A DNA stretch of 50,388 nt from Roseibacillus sp. (lineage in GTDB: Bacteria > Verrucomicrobiota > Verrucomicrobiia > Verrucomicrobiales > Akkermansiaceae). The first letter of the stretch is position 1. Each line of letters begins with the position of its first letter. The stretch covers positions 1 to 50,388 of the forward strand of contig JAQWTV010000050.1 in NCBI GenBank assembly GCA_029242545.1, in the 5' to 3' direction. The notes under the pieces are model-generated. The model saw only the letters and a program-made list of their open reading frames with translations. It was not told the DNA's origin and ran no database searches. Both the position numbers and the translations under genes were made by a program. This document shows positions 35,589-43,996 of the stretch, in pieces.

Positions 35589-35807
35589 ATTGCTGTGTGT
35601 AAGGGGGGGGAGGCCTTACTCTGAATGAGCTCTTGTTAGAAGCCTCCATTTGAAGAAATTGGACGGCATGTTCCACAGAATCCCTTTTTGGCAGTGTGCC
35701 CGGAGAGCGGAATGAGGCTCGATATCGAGGCCTCTTGGCTCGTAGTCCATAAAAACGAGCTATCTCGTTTACGGACAGTGAAGGATGAGGTGCATTAGTT
35801 CTGCATC
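35589..35807. promoter_or_regulatory. Divergent intergenic region with two inverted repeats
   Basis: A 219-base gap between the S9 peptidase and GYF_2-RDD gene starts. A near-perfect palindrome around TCGATATCGA spans 35714-35734 (GAGGC left, GGCCTC right). A hairpin at 35745-35776 has a 7-base stem AAACGAG-CTAT-CTCGTTT and an outer GTCC/GGAC stem. They are close together and could be an operator or a 5' leader structure for the gene at 35808. A run of eight G at about 35605-35612 is also present. Confidence 0.5.
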
Positions 35808-36878
35808 ATGGCATGGTATATTTCGAAAGAGAATGAGCGAGAAGGCCCGGTCAATGGGGACCGCCTTCGCAGTATGATCATCACAGGGGAAATCTCATCA
35901 ACCGATCTGGTGGCCTGGGGTGAGCAAGGAGAGTGGATCGAGGCGGGAGAGGTGTCTGATTTTTCGGGTCCTGATCCAGTGCTCACGGAAACTTCGGCTA
36001 CAACCGCTGCCAGTGCCCCTGCGAATCCGGAAGACGAGATTGCCCTCGCCAAGGTGGAGGAAAGGGCTTCGGAGAAAACACTCCCGGTAGCGTCGCCTCC
36101 AAGCGGAGCTGATGCTCTTGAGTCTTCTGCAGAGGACAAGCCTGAGGAGTCTGCTGCTCTCGTGGATCGAGAGGACAAGAGGGACTCGGAAAATGAGGAT
36201 GAAGGTGAGAGAGTGTTTCCGAAGCCGTCGCTAGGAGGATTTGACGGTTTCAAACCTCCTACGGTGGGAAAGCCTGTTAAAGAGGCTCCGGCGAGGACTG
36301 CCAAATTAACCGGGGAGGAAGAAGAGACTTCCTATGATCCTGAGGTTTCGCCTCCTTTGCCAGAGAAGGACCAAGCCTCAGGGATGTCGGGGCAGGATGC
36401 CTCTCTCTACGACCGTATAGTGGCAACTCTAATCGACATGCTGGTAGCTATCAGTGTGGGGGGAATGGTAAACTTTGCTATTGGAAGCCCTTTCTGGCTA
36501 TTTGCTTCTCTCTGCATGTTGTTCCGGGAGTCTCTTCCTGTCCTTGATGGGCAGAGCATAGGCAAGAGGGCGATGCAGCTCCAGACGGTGACTCTGGATG
36601 GAGAGGTTCTGAAAGGAGGCTGGGATGCGAGTATGCTCAATGGGAATCTGCTTCGAAATGCCCCACTTATGTTACCTCTGTTTCCGATGGTAGAGTTGAT
36701 CGTGTTGTCTACCCGGGCCAACCAACATCATGGAATTGGTGGTCTTTGTCGGCAGTGCGCTTGCGAAATTGAACGGAAGCCTGAATTCAAGCCCTTACTC
36801 CGATTGGGCGACCAGTGGGCGGGCACAAAGGTTATTAGCCTTAGTTCCCGGCCTGAAGTTGGCGGCTCAGCTGGGTGA
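35808..36878 (+). CDS. GYF_2 (DUF4339)-RDD family membrane protein
   Basis: A 356-residue protein. Residues 1-50 are a GYF_2 domain (MAWYISKENEREGPVNGDRLRSMI...WGEQGEW), which in eukaryotic GYF relatives binds proline-rich peptides. Residues 55-200 are an acidic, Pro/Ser/Glu-rich linker. From about 205, an RDD domain begins (YDRIVATLIDMLVAISVGGMV, then DGQSIGKRAMQL) and includes hydrophobic spans and a final GDQWAGTKVI block in which RDD is replaced by GDQ. GYF_2-RDD fusions are common in PVC genomes with no assigned function. The start ATG follows TCTGCATC without a Shine-Dalgarno. Confidence 0.85.
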   Translation: MAWYISKENEREGPVNGDRLRSMIITGEISSTDLVAWGEQGEWIEAGEVSDFSGPDPVLTETSATTAASAPANPEDEIALAKVEERASEKTLPVASPPSGADALESSAEDKPEESAALVDREDKRDSENEDEGERVFPKPSLGGFDGFKPPTVGKPVKEAPARTAKLTGEEEETSYDPEVSPPLPEKDQASGMSGQDASLYDRIVATLIDMLVAISVGGMVNFAIGSPFWLFASLCMLFRESLPVLDGQSIGKRAMQLQTVTLDGEVLKGGWDASMLNGNLLRNAPLMLPLFPMVELIVLSTRANQHHGIGGLCRQCACEIERKPEFKPLLRLGDQWAGTKVISLSSRPEVGGSAG

Positions 36879-36986
36879 GCTGGAAGAGGGTCTCGCTCTC
36901 AGGCCGGCTCTCACCGATATCCCTGGAGTTCGCTCCTTTGTGGGGCATCACTTGACACGGGGGGGCTTTTAAGGAACCAGAGAGAG

Positions 36987-38333
36987 ATGAGGATTTTCTT
37001 CGGCCTGCTGATTCTGACTGCCTGCTCTGTGGCGGAGGATTGGCCTCAATATCTTGGCCCTGGGCGCGATGCGGTCTGGAGGGAGAAAAATGTAGAGCTT
37101 GATTTTGCCAAGCGATCTCCGCGGTTACTCTGGGCGGCCCCAACGGGCGGCGGTTACGCCGGTCCCTCGGTGGCTGAAGGCAGGGTCTTTGTCATGGACC
37201 GCCTTGCCGAACCCTACGTCGCCGGGAAGCTGAAGCCCGGTAGTAATGTGAATTTTGTGCGAGCCCGTATCCCCGGGAGGGAGCGGGTTCGCTGTCTCAG
37301 AGAGAGTAACGGAGAGATTCTCTGGGAGCATGCCTACGAGGCCGACTACTCCTCAGTCTACCCTTACGCGATTGGACCCCGAACGACGCCTCTGGTGCAC
37401 GAGGGAGTGGTCTATACGCTGGGGGCGGAGGGCCACCTGCGTGCCTATACAGCGAAAGAGGGCAAGTTGGTGTGGCACCGGAACATCCTGAAGGAATACA
37501 AATTGCAAACTCCGCTCTGGGGTACTGCCGGGCATCCTGTTGTCGAGGGTGAGCTTCTTATCTGTCCGGTGGGTGGTAGCGGGAGCACGGTGGTTGCTTT
37601 CGACCGTAGGACGGGCAAGGAGCGCTGGAGGGCGTTGGATGTTCCCAAGTCCGGCTATGGCACCCCGGTGATCGAAACGATCAATGGCCATCGTCAGCTT
37701 CTCGTTTGGGATGCGGAAAACCTAAATGGGATGGATCCCGACAGCGGGAAGGTATTTTGGAGTGTTCCTTTCAAACCGCAATTCGGGATGGCCATTGGTG
37801 CTCCCCGGGTCTGGAAGGATCTCGTTTTCATCATGGGCTACAACAATAAGTCGGGAGCGATCCGGGTTGCTCCTGATGGAAAGTCGGCGAGGCTGGAGTG
37901 GGGCCGTAATCTGCGCAAGGGGGTGGCCGGGGTCATGAACACGGCATGGACCAGCGGGGGATATATCTATTCGGGGGGACAGCGGGGTCTCTTTCGATGT
38001 GTCAGGATGGAAACGGGAGAGCGGATCTGGGAAACTCCTCGACCACTTCTCCGGGCGGATGGTTCGGGTCGCGGTCCGTGGCCTCATGCCTTTACCGTGC
38101 ATCATGAGCCTTCTGGTCAGACTCTGATCTTCAATGACCACGGGGAAATGATCAGTGCGAGGATCTCCCCGGAGGGATACCGGGAGGTTGCGCGGACTTC
38201 GATCATTGAGCCTACCCACACGGTGGCTGGCCGGCTCCTGGTGTGGTCTCACCCGGCCTTGGCCAATGGTCGGGTTTACTGCCGCAACGACAAGGAGGTT
38301 CGCTGCTGGGATCTTGCTAGGGGGGAGCCTTGA
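36987..38333 (+). CDS. Exported PQQ-like beta-propeller protein
   Basis: A 448-residue protein. The signal covers about 1-16 (MRIFFGLLILTACSVA), and the C13-containing LTAC could also be a lipobox. DWPQYLGPGRDAVW is the usual opening of PVC PQQ-repeat proteins, and later blades repeat strand patterns such as GVVYTLGAEGHLRAYTAKEGKLVW and VVAFDRRTGKERW. It is an eight-bladed-type propeller resembling BamB or quinoprotein dehydrogenases, though the catalytic PQQ ligands cannot be confirmed. It is the first gene of an operon with the DUF1549/DUF1553 gene, 44 bases downstream, suggesting an extracytoplasmic oxidation role (inference). Confidence 0.9.
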   Translation: MRIFFGLLILTACSVAEDWPQYLGPGRDAVWREKNVELDFAKRSPRLLWAAPTGGGYAGPSVAEGRVFVMDRLAEPYVAGKLKPGSNVNFVRARIPGRERVRCLRESNGEILWEHAYEADYSSVYPYAIGPRTTPLVHEGVVYTLGAEGHLRAYTAKEGKLVWHRNILKEYKLQTPLWGTAGHPVVEGELLICPVGGSGSTVVAFDRRTGKERWRALDVPKSGYGTPVIETINGHRQLLVWDAENLNGMDPDSGKVFWSVPFKPQFGMAIGAPRVWKDLVFIMGYNNKSGAIRVAPDGKSARLEWGRNLRKGVAGVMNTAWTSGGYIYSGGQRGLFRCVRMETGERIWETPRPLLRADGSGRGPWPHAFTVHHEPSGQTLIFNDHGEMISARISPEGYREVARTSIIEPTHTVAGRLLVWSHPALANGRVYCRNDKEVRCWDLARGEP

Positions 38334-38377
38334 TGGTCTTTTCGGGACGGATTTAGCTGTAACGAAGCAAGGTTTTG

Positions 38378-40129
38378 GTGCGTAATATCTCTGTGCAAAT
38401 CCGGTGCCGGGTCACAGTTTTTCTTCTCTTCTTCGTGGCGGGGATCTTTCCCGTCCTCGCCGAGAAGGAAATCGTCTGGAAGAAGGCGCGTGAATTCTGG
38501 TCGTTCCAGCCGCCGCGCTCTGGTCCCCTGCCCGAGGTGGTGCGCAAGGAGTGGCCACGAAAGGATCTGGACCGGTTCGTTCTGCGAAGGCTCGAAGATG
38601 CGGGGCTGCAACCTGAGAGCGCGGCGGGAAAGAGAACCCTTCTTCGGAGGCTGAGTTTTGATCTCACGGGTTTGCCCCCCCATGTTGACGAGGTAGAGAG
38701 CTTTCTGGAAAGCAAAGAGCCTCAGGCATACGAGAAGCTTGTGGATCGGTTGCTGGCACGCCCTCAGTTTGGGGAGCGTCTGGCCAGCATGTGGCTGCCT
38801 GTCATGCGGTATGCGGAAGACCAGGCGCATCAGGTGGGGAATAATGGTAAGTTTTTCTATCCGCATGCGCACCAGTACCGGAAGTGGGTGATAGCCGCCT
38901 TTAATCGTGATCTCGCCTTTGACCAGTTTGTCCGCTTGCAGCTGGCTGCCGATTACCATGGGGAAGAGGATCTTGCGGCCCTTGGCTTCATCGGGCTGGG
39001 TCCGCAGTATTACAATCGTGGACGACTGGACGTCCAAGCAGAGGAATGGGAGGACCGGGTCGACACCGTGACAAGGGGGTTTCTTGGTCTCACGGTTGCC
39101 TGTGCCCGCTGCCACGACCACTTCTACGACCCGATCACTACCGAGGACTACCATGCCATGGCGGGTGTTTTTGCCAGTGTCTCCATGGCTAGCCGGAAGG
39201 TGGGAGAGGAGACCTTTCATGTCGTGAAGGATGCCAAGGCCCGTGATCTTAATGTTTTTATCCGTGGCAACGTGGAGGATAAGGGTGCGGTGGTGCCGCG
39301 GGGGTTCCTTCGCGTTCTGGCGAATGGCGAAGAGCGCCAGACTTTCGGGGAGGGCAGTGGGCGCAGGGAACTGGCGGAAGCGATCATCGACCCTGGCAAT
39401 CCCCTGACCTCCCGAGTCATGGTTAATCGCCTGTGGGGAGAGATCTTTGGGGTTTCTCTGGTGAAATCAGCAAGTAATTTTGGAACTACGGGAGATCACC
39501 CCAGCCATCCCCTCCTACTTGATTACCTGGCGATAAAGTTTCGTGAGGAGGGGTGGTCCATGAAGGCTCTTGTGCGTGAAATGGCTCTCTCAGCTACCTA
39601 CCGGCAGGCCTCTACCCGGAGGGAAGACAATGCCCTGCTGGCCGGGATGAACCGGAGGCGACTCAGTGCTGAAATGCTCCGGGATGCCATGCTGGTGGCA
39701 AGCGGAGAACTTGTGTTCACTGACCCGGGGGGAGAGTCCCTGAAGGTGAGTGATAAGAACAATCTGCGGCGGACCGTATACGCCCGCATCAGCAGGAAGG
39801 AGCTGGATTCCTTTCTCAGGCAGTTTGATTATCCAGACGCCAATGTGCATGCGGCCGGAAGGGGGGTTACGACCACCCCGATGCAGAAGCTCTATCTCCT
39901 TAATAGTCCCTTTGTCGCAGCCCGTGCTGCCAGATTGGCAGATGCCGACGAGGATCTTGAAAAAGAGCAGCGTATCGAGCGACTCTTTCGCAGGATACTC
40001 GCTCGAAGTCCGAGTCCGAGGGAGTTGGCTGGGAGCCTTCTCTATTTTGAAGATTCCACGGGCAATCGTGATTGGGCAGGCTTCGCACAGGCGTTATTGT
40101 GCAGCAACGCATTTCTCTACCGTGATTGA
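38378..40129 (+). CDS. Exported DUF1549-DUF1553 protein, short form without cytochrome domain
   Basis: 583 residues from the GTG at 38378, preceded by CAAGG; an in-frame TTG sits one codon upstream. There is a hydrophobic leader (VFLLFFVAGIFPVLA). DUF1549 covers about 40-260, with a heme-like CARCH at 242-246 (CHDHFYDP), and DUF1553 covers about 310-580 (NPLTSRVMVNRLWGEIFG, GWSMKALVREM). Compared with the 1025-residue protein at 13576-16653, it lacks the N-terminal PSCyt1 domain and the long spacer. Its stop overlaps the start of the DUF1501 gene (GTGATTGA), so the two are translationally coupled. Confidence 0.92.
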   Translation: MRNISVQIRCRVTVFLLFFVAGIFPVLAEKEIVWKKAREFWSFQPPRSGPLPEVVRKEWPRKDLDRFVLRRLEDAGLQPESAAGKRTLLRRLSFDLTGLPPHVDEVESFLESKEPQAYEKLVDRLLARPQFGERLASMWLPVMRYAEDQAHQVGNNGKFFYPHAHQYRKWVIAAFNRDLAFDQFVRLQLAADYHGEEDLAALGFIGLGPQYYNRGRLDVQAEEWEDRVDTVTRGFLGLTVACARCHDHFYDPITTEDYHAMAGVFASVSMASRKVGEETFHVVKDAKARDLNVFIRGNVEDKGAVVPRGFLRVLANGEERQTFGEGSGRRELAEAIIDPGNPLTSRVMVNRLWGEIFGVSLVKSASNFGTTGDHPSHPLLLDYLAIKFREEGWSMKALVREMALSATYRQASTRREDNALLAGMNRRRLSAEMLRDAMLVASGELVFTDPGGESLKVSDKNNLRRTVYARISRKELDSFLRQFDYPDANVHAAGRGVTTTPMQKLYLLNSPFVAARAARLADADEDLEKEQRIERLFRRILARSPSPRELAGSLLYFEDSTGNRDWAGFAQALLCSNAFLYRD

Positions 40130-41540
40130 TTCTCGATATTCAGGATTCAGCAGGCGTCAGGTGCTTCGCCGCCTTGCTGGCGGTGCGGGCCTTCTTGGGC
40201 TTGCGGGTGTTTTGCATAAGAATGCAGGGACTGCACTGGGAGCCAATCCATCCCTTACCCTCCAGGGAAACCTTCCGGCCCGGGCCAAGCGGGTGATCTT
40301 TCTCTTTCTCAACGGAGGCCCTTCCCATGTGGATACCTTCGATCCGAAGCCCTCCCTCCTGAAGTATGAAGGGCAGAAACCCCCGGAGAAACTGTATCGG
40401 GAGGGTAAAAAAGGAGGCTTCATGCCTTCGCCCTTTAAATTCACCAGACATGGAGAGAGCGGACTGGAGTTCAGTGAGAGCGTCCCACACCTCGCTAGAA
40501 TGGCTGATGACGTGAGCATTGTGCGATCGATGCACACGGATGTGCCCAATCATGAGCCCGCGCTTCTGCAGATGCATACCGGAGCGGTGCAGCCTACCCG
40601 CCCGTCGCTTGGGTCCTGGGCGCTCTACGGACTGGGTTCAGAGAATGAGAACCTTCCGGGGTACGTGGTATTGCGACCGAGCCCGAGAACGGTAGTGGGC
40701 CCTGCCCTCTGGAGTAACGGCTTCCTTCCCGCGCGGTTTCAAGCCACGAGTATCATTACGCGTGAGATGAATATCAGCAAGTTACTGCCACATATCAGGA
40801 ACCGGTCGCTGGACAGGGCCACGCAACGTCGTCAACTTGATCTGCTGGGAGTGCTGAACGAGGAGCACCTTCAGGAGCGTGGGGGCGACGCGGAACTGGA
40901 GGGTGAGATCCGTGCCATGGAGACTGCCTATTCAATGCAGATGGAGGCCACGGAGGCACTTGATCTCAGTGGAGAATCCGGGGCCACTCGTGAAATGTAT
41001 GGCTCAACGAATTTCGCGAATTCTTGTCTGCTGGCCCGCAGGCTCGCAGAGCGGGGAGTGCGTTTCACCACCGTTTACTATACCAACGACAAGAATAACC
41101 AGCCCTGGGATACGCACAAGAATCACAACGAGGGGCACAAGGGCCTTTGGGCGGATGCCGACAAGGCTTCGGCAGCCTTGATTGCAGATTTGAAGCAGCG
41201 CGGCCTGCTGGATGAGACGCTCGTTATTCTTGGTGGTGAATTTGGCCGTACTCCCTTTGCTGAGGGAGGAAAAAAAGGGGCCCAGCCGGGGCGTGACCAC
41301 CACAGCACGGCCTTTTCCTACCTGTTAGCAGGTGGCGGAGTGAAGAGAGGATTCGTCTACGGGTCCTCTGATGAGTTTGGCATGTATGCGCAGGATAACC
41401 CGATGCACGTGCAGGATTTTCACGCTACCGTGCTCCATCTTCTTGGGATTGATCACACTCAGCTGACCTACCACTATGCTGGACGGGATTTCCGCCTCAC
41501 TGATGTAGGTGGCAGAGTAGCGTCCGGTCTCCTGCTGTAG
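40122..41540 (+). CDS. Tat-exported DUF1501 protein, coupled to the DUF1549/DUF1553 gene
   Basis: 472 residues from a GTG at 40122 that overlaps the preceding stop by 8 bases (GTGATTGA). This start was chosen because the Tat signal SRRQVLRRLAGGAGLLGLAG follows directly, while the open frame upstream to 39750 is only the shadow of the preceding gene. DUF1501 blocks: VIFLFLNGGPSHVDTFDPKP, SWALYGLGSENENLPGYVV, GGEFGRTPFAEG and GRDHHSTAFSYLLAGGG. The reaction is not established for this family. The same partner arrangement occurs in reverse at 12086-16653. Confidence 0.93.
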   Translation: MIDSRYSGFSRRQVLRRLAGGAGLLGLAGVLHKNAGTALGANPSLTLQGNLPARAKRVIFLFLNGGPSHVDTFDPKPSLLKYEGQKPPEKLYREGKKGGFMPSPFKFTRHGESGLEFSESVPHLARMADDVSIVRSMHTDVPNHEPALLQMHTGAVQPTRPSLGSWALYGLGSENENLPGYVVLRPSPRTVVGPALWSNGFLPARFQATSIITREMNISKLLPHIRNRSLDRATQRRQLDLLGVLNEEHLQERGGDAELEGEIRAMETAYSMQMEATEALDLSGESGATREMYGSTNFANSCLLARRLAERGVRFTTVYYTNDKNNQPWDTHKNHNEGHKGLWADADKASAALIADLKQRGLLDETLVILGGEFGRTPFAEGGKKGAQPGRDHHSTAFSYLLAGGGVKRGFVYGSSDEFGMYAQDNPMHVQDFHATVLHLLGIDHTQLTYHYAGRDFRLTDVGGRVASGLLL

Positions 41541-41653
41541 CCGGAGACGAGCAAATCGACTTGCGGTAGGCTTGTCCTTTCTACGCTTCGTTCGTCCATG
41601 GAGCGGCAATTTCGTTGCATGAGGATGGGGATGTGGCCACCTTTGGTCCTGCC

Positions 41654-42583
41654 ATGAAAGGTCTCCTTCCCATTATTCTGTTCGTTCTTTTTGGTCCCTT
41701 TGCCGAGGCGGAGATGAGGGAATGGAAGACGGCGGATGAATCGAAAACGCTTGTGGCGGAATATGTCAGTTCGAGAGATGGTAAGGTGACGATCAGAAGG
41801 AAGAGAGATCGTCGGACATTTACTCTCGACCTGACTGCCCTTTCTGAAAAAGACCAGGAATACGTCAGGCAGCGCCAGGAAAACCCTGCTGGTAATGACC
41901 CGGTGGAAGCGGGAGATGCAGATGCAGAGTTCGCCAAGCTTATTACGGGAGACTGGGAGCGGACGGAGGGACATGGATTGAAATATCGTTTCTACGGGGC
42001 AAGAAAATTGAGGAAAGGCAAGGGCCCCGGGTATCCGCTGGTAGTCTATCTTCATGGGAGGGGTGGTGACGTGATGGCACCCGAGGAGCCTTGGGGCGCG
42101 CAGGCCTTCACCCGGGATGATAACTACCGGCGCCGGACCTGTTTTGTCATTTCCCCACAGAATCCGGACCAGCAGGGGTGGGTGGGAGCCAAGGCGGATG
42201 GAGTGATTGAAATCGTAAAGGAGCTTCTCAAGAAGCTTCCGGTTGACCCCGACCGGATCTATCTGACCGGTTACTCGATGGGAGGATACGGAACCTTTCA
42301 GCTGCTCTCCCAGGAGCCTCGTATGTGGGCTGCCGCTGTCCCGGTGGCAGGTGGTGGAAATCCGGGAGCTGTCAGGGATTACCGAAAAGTGCCTATCTGG
42401 GTTTTTCACGGAGAAGAAGACAAGATCGTCCCGGTTAGTCAGAGCCAGACCATGGTGGAAGCCCTGAAAGAGGCGCGATCAGGAGTAAAATACACCGAAT
42501 TTGCCGGTGCGGGGCATGGCGTTGCGGACAGGGTATATGACGACGAGAAGGTTCATGAGTGGATCTTCGAGCAGGGAAGGTGA
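41654..42583 (+). CDS. Exported SHD1-alpha/beta hydrolase (esterase-like)
   Basis: 309 residues from the ATG at 41654 (signal MKGLLPIILFVLFGPFAEA); upstream codons to 41615 look random. Residues about 22-72 form an SHD1-like domain (MREWKTADESKTLVAEYVSSRDGKVTI...LSEKDQEYV), a module PVC bacteria attach to many exported proteins. The hydrolase has an oxyanion-type YLHGRGG, Ser208 in GYSMGGYG, Asp256 in GEEDKIVP and His288 in GAGHG, like LpqC/feruloyl-esterase or PHB-depolymerase-type enzymes. It probably releases acyl groups from polysaccharides or polyesters; the substrate is unknown. It lies 113 bases after the DUF1501 gene and could have its own promoter. Confidence 0.9.
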   Translation: MKGLLPIILFVLFGPFAEAEMREWKTADESKTLVAEYVSSRDGKVTIRRKRDRRTFTLDLTALSEKDQEYVRQRQENPAGNDPVEAGDADAEFAKLITGDWERTEGHGLKYRFYGARKLRKGKGPGYPLVVYLHGRGGDVMAPEEPWGAQAFTRDDNYRRRTCFVISPQNPDQQGWVGAKADGVIEIVKELLKKLPVDPDRIYLTGYSMGGYGTFQLLSQEPRMWAAAVPVAGGGNPGAVRDYRKVPIWVFHGEEDKIVPVSQSQTMVEALKEARSGVKYTEFAGAGHGVADRVYDDEKVHEWIFEQGR

Positions 42584-42660
42584 GCTTCTGTCGATGGTTT
42601 TGGTGCTGAGGGGAAAGATTGTCTGAATATTGCCGGGCCACTACTGGTCCAAGGGGTATG

Positions 42661-42960
42661 ATGAAAAGCCCCTTTCTTCTCCTGATGATTGCGGCGATTG
42701 CTGCCGCGCTGTCCACGAGTTGCACCACGATGTATGATTCTTCAGGCCAGCCTGTAGACGTTCTTACTCCAGGGGGGGTGGCCCTTGCGGTGGTGGCTGC
42801 CGGGGTCGTTGGCTATGCCCTGGCTGATGAGGAGACCCATGGGGACAGGGCCCATGGGCGCTACCGTCGCGGCTCTTATCGTAACTACCCTGGGAATTGC
42901 GGGTGTGGGGGTGATCACTTCAGCAGGGGTCGTCATTGTCACCATCATCCACGCTATTGA
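42661..42960 (+). CDS. Small His-rich probable lipoprotein
   Basis: 99 residues from the ATG at 42661; two ATG codons are adjacent, and AAGGGG at 42651-42656 favours the second. A hydrophobic leader ends at ALSTSC, so Cys21 is a possible lipidated residue. After a second hydrophobic stretch (GGVALAVVAAGVVGYALA) the tail is rich in His, Arg, Gly and Tyr and contains CGCGG and HCHHHP, suggesting metal binding. Similar small proteins with a GYALA-type glycine segment and a basic tail occur in PVC genomes. Function unknown. Confidence 0.65.
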   Translation: MKSPFLLLMIAAIAAALSTSCTTMYDSSGQPVDVLTPGGVALAVVAAGVVGYALADEETHGDRAHGRYRRGSYRNYPGNCGCGGDHFSRGRHCHHHPRY

Positions 42961-43015
42961 TTGACCAGCAGATTTTCGGATTTCGGTGGCCGGTAGGAGC
43001 CGATAGGGTTTCCGG

Positions 43016-43918
43016 GTGCGCGTAATTCTGATGGGATTGCTGGTGGGAATGTTCCCTTTGGGAGCAGAACCTCTTCCGCAGGGCGTGGGTGACGAGATAA
43101 CGGGACTGATCACGTTTAAGAAGTGCCGGTTGATTAAGACAGAGTGGTCTGATGGGGATAGTTTTGGGGTTCTTTTTCCAGATGGGTCCTCCCACACCGT
43201 GCGGCTGTATGGAGTCGACTGTTTCGAAACCTCGGACCGGAATCCCACGGACCAGCGGAGACTCAGGTCACAGCGGGCCTACTTCGGAATTGCTGGAAGC
43301 GGGGGCGATGAGCAATCTTCCATTAAATCGGCGATAATGCTTGGAGGTGCGGCAAAGGAGCGCGTGGAGGAGTTGTTATCTCAGCCTTTTCTTGTACATA
43401 CGGCCTGGGCGGATGGCAGAGGACATCCCCAGCATAAGCGCTACTATGCTTTTATTACGGGGGCGACTGGAAGGGACCTCGGCCGGCTGCTGGTCAGGGA
43501 AGGTCTTGCGAGAGCCTTTGGGGTAGCTCGTGCGCGTCGCGTAGGCGTGAACCGGGAGGAGTATCGGAAGCGGCTTGAAGATGAGGAGCTTGCTGCAGCT
43601 TCCCGGCGGGTTGGGGCATGGAAGCTCACGGACTGGGAGTCCTTGCCTGAGGAGCGGCGGGTGGAGCGGGTCCGGGAAGAGGAGGAACGATTGCGGGCTT
43701 TGCCTCTTGAGAGAGCGTCGCTGAATCCCAACACGGCTTCAAAGCTGGAGCTCATACGGCTCCCAGGTGTCGGCGAAGTGATCGCAATGAGGATCATCGA
43801 GGCGCGGGAGGAGCAAGCCTACCGAGTGCCCTTGGATCTCCAGAGAGTTGTGGGGATCGGTAAGCACACCATAGAAAAAATGTCTCCTTATCTCTCTTTC
43901 GAGGGAAAGACCCCATGA
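43016..43918 (+). CDS. Exported thermonuclease-like (SNase) domain fused to ComEA-type helix-hairpin-helix
   Basis: A 300-residue protein from a GTG at 43016; a hydrophobic leader at 1-17 suggests export. Residues about 35-185 form an SNase-like OB fold: DGDSFGVLFPDG, VRLYGVDCFETSD (catalytic-type Arg, Asp and Glu) and GRDLGRLLVREGLARAFG. Residues 186-232 are a long charged helix. Residues about 235-295 are a ComEA-type HhH pair (LNPNTASKLELIRLPGVGEVIAMRIIEAR and VVGIGKHTIEKMSPYL) that binds DNA without sequence preference. A secreted nuclease that grips DNA is inferred. It lies 78 bases before the SNF2 helicase on the same strand. Confidence 0.88.
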   Translation: MRVILMGLLVGMFPLGAEPLPQGVGDEITGLITFKKCRLIKTEWSDGDSFGVLFPDGSSHTVRLYGVDCFETSDRNPTDQRRLRSQRAYFGIAGSGGDEQSSIKSAIMLGGAAKERVEELLSQPFLVHTAWADGRGHPQHKRYYAFITGATGRDLGRLLVREGLARAFGVARARRVGVNREEYRKRLEDEELAAASRRVGAWKLTDWESLPEERRVERVREEEERLRALPLERASLNPNTASKLELIRLPGVGEVIAMRIIEAREEQAYRVPLDLQRVVGIGKHTIEKMSPYLSFEGKTP

Positions 43919-43996
43919 GGATGAAAGCTTCTTTTTCTCCATCACTCCCCGCCCAAGGCCTTCCAGTCATGGTGCCGGGAAAATCATGAAGTGCTA

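Noticed and set aside
38276..39220. 314-residue minus-strand frame
   Set aside because: Antisense to the DUF1549/DUF1553 gene; its sequence has no protein-family signal.
39750..40121. Upstream in-frame extension of the second DUF1501 gene
   Set aside because: It overlaps the DUF1549/DUF1553 gene in another frame and precedes a clear Tat signal, so it is not coding for DUF1501.
41474..42409. 311-residue minus-strand frame
   Set aside because: Antisense to the SHD1-hydrolase and the end of DUF1501, without family signal.
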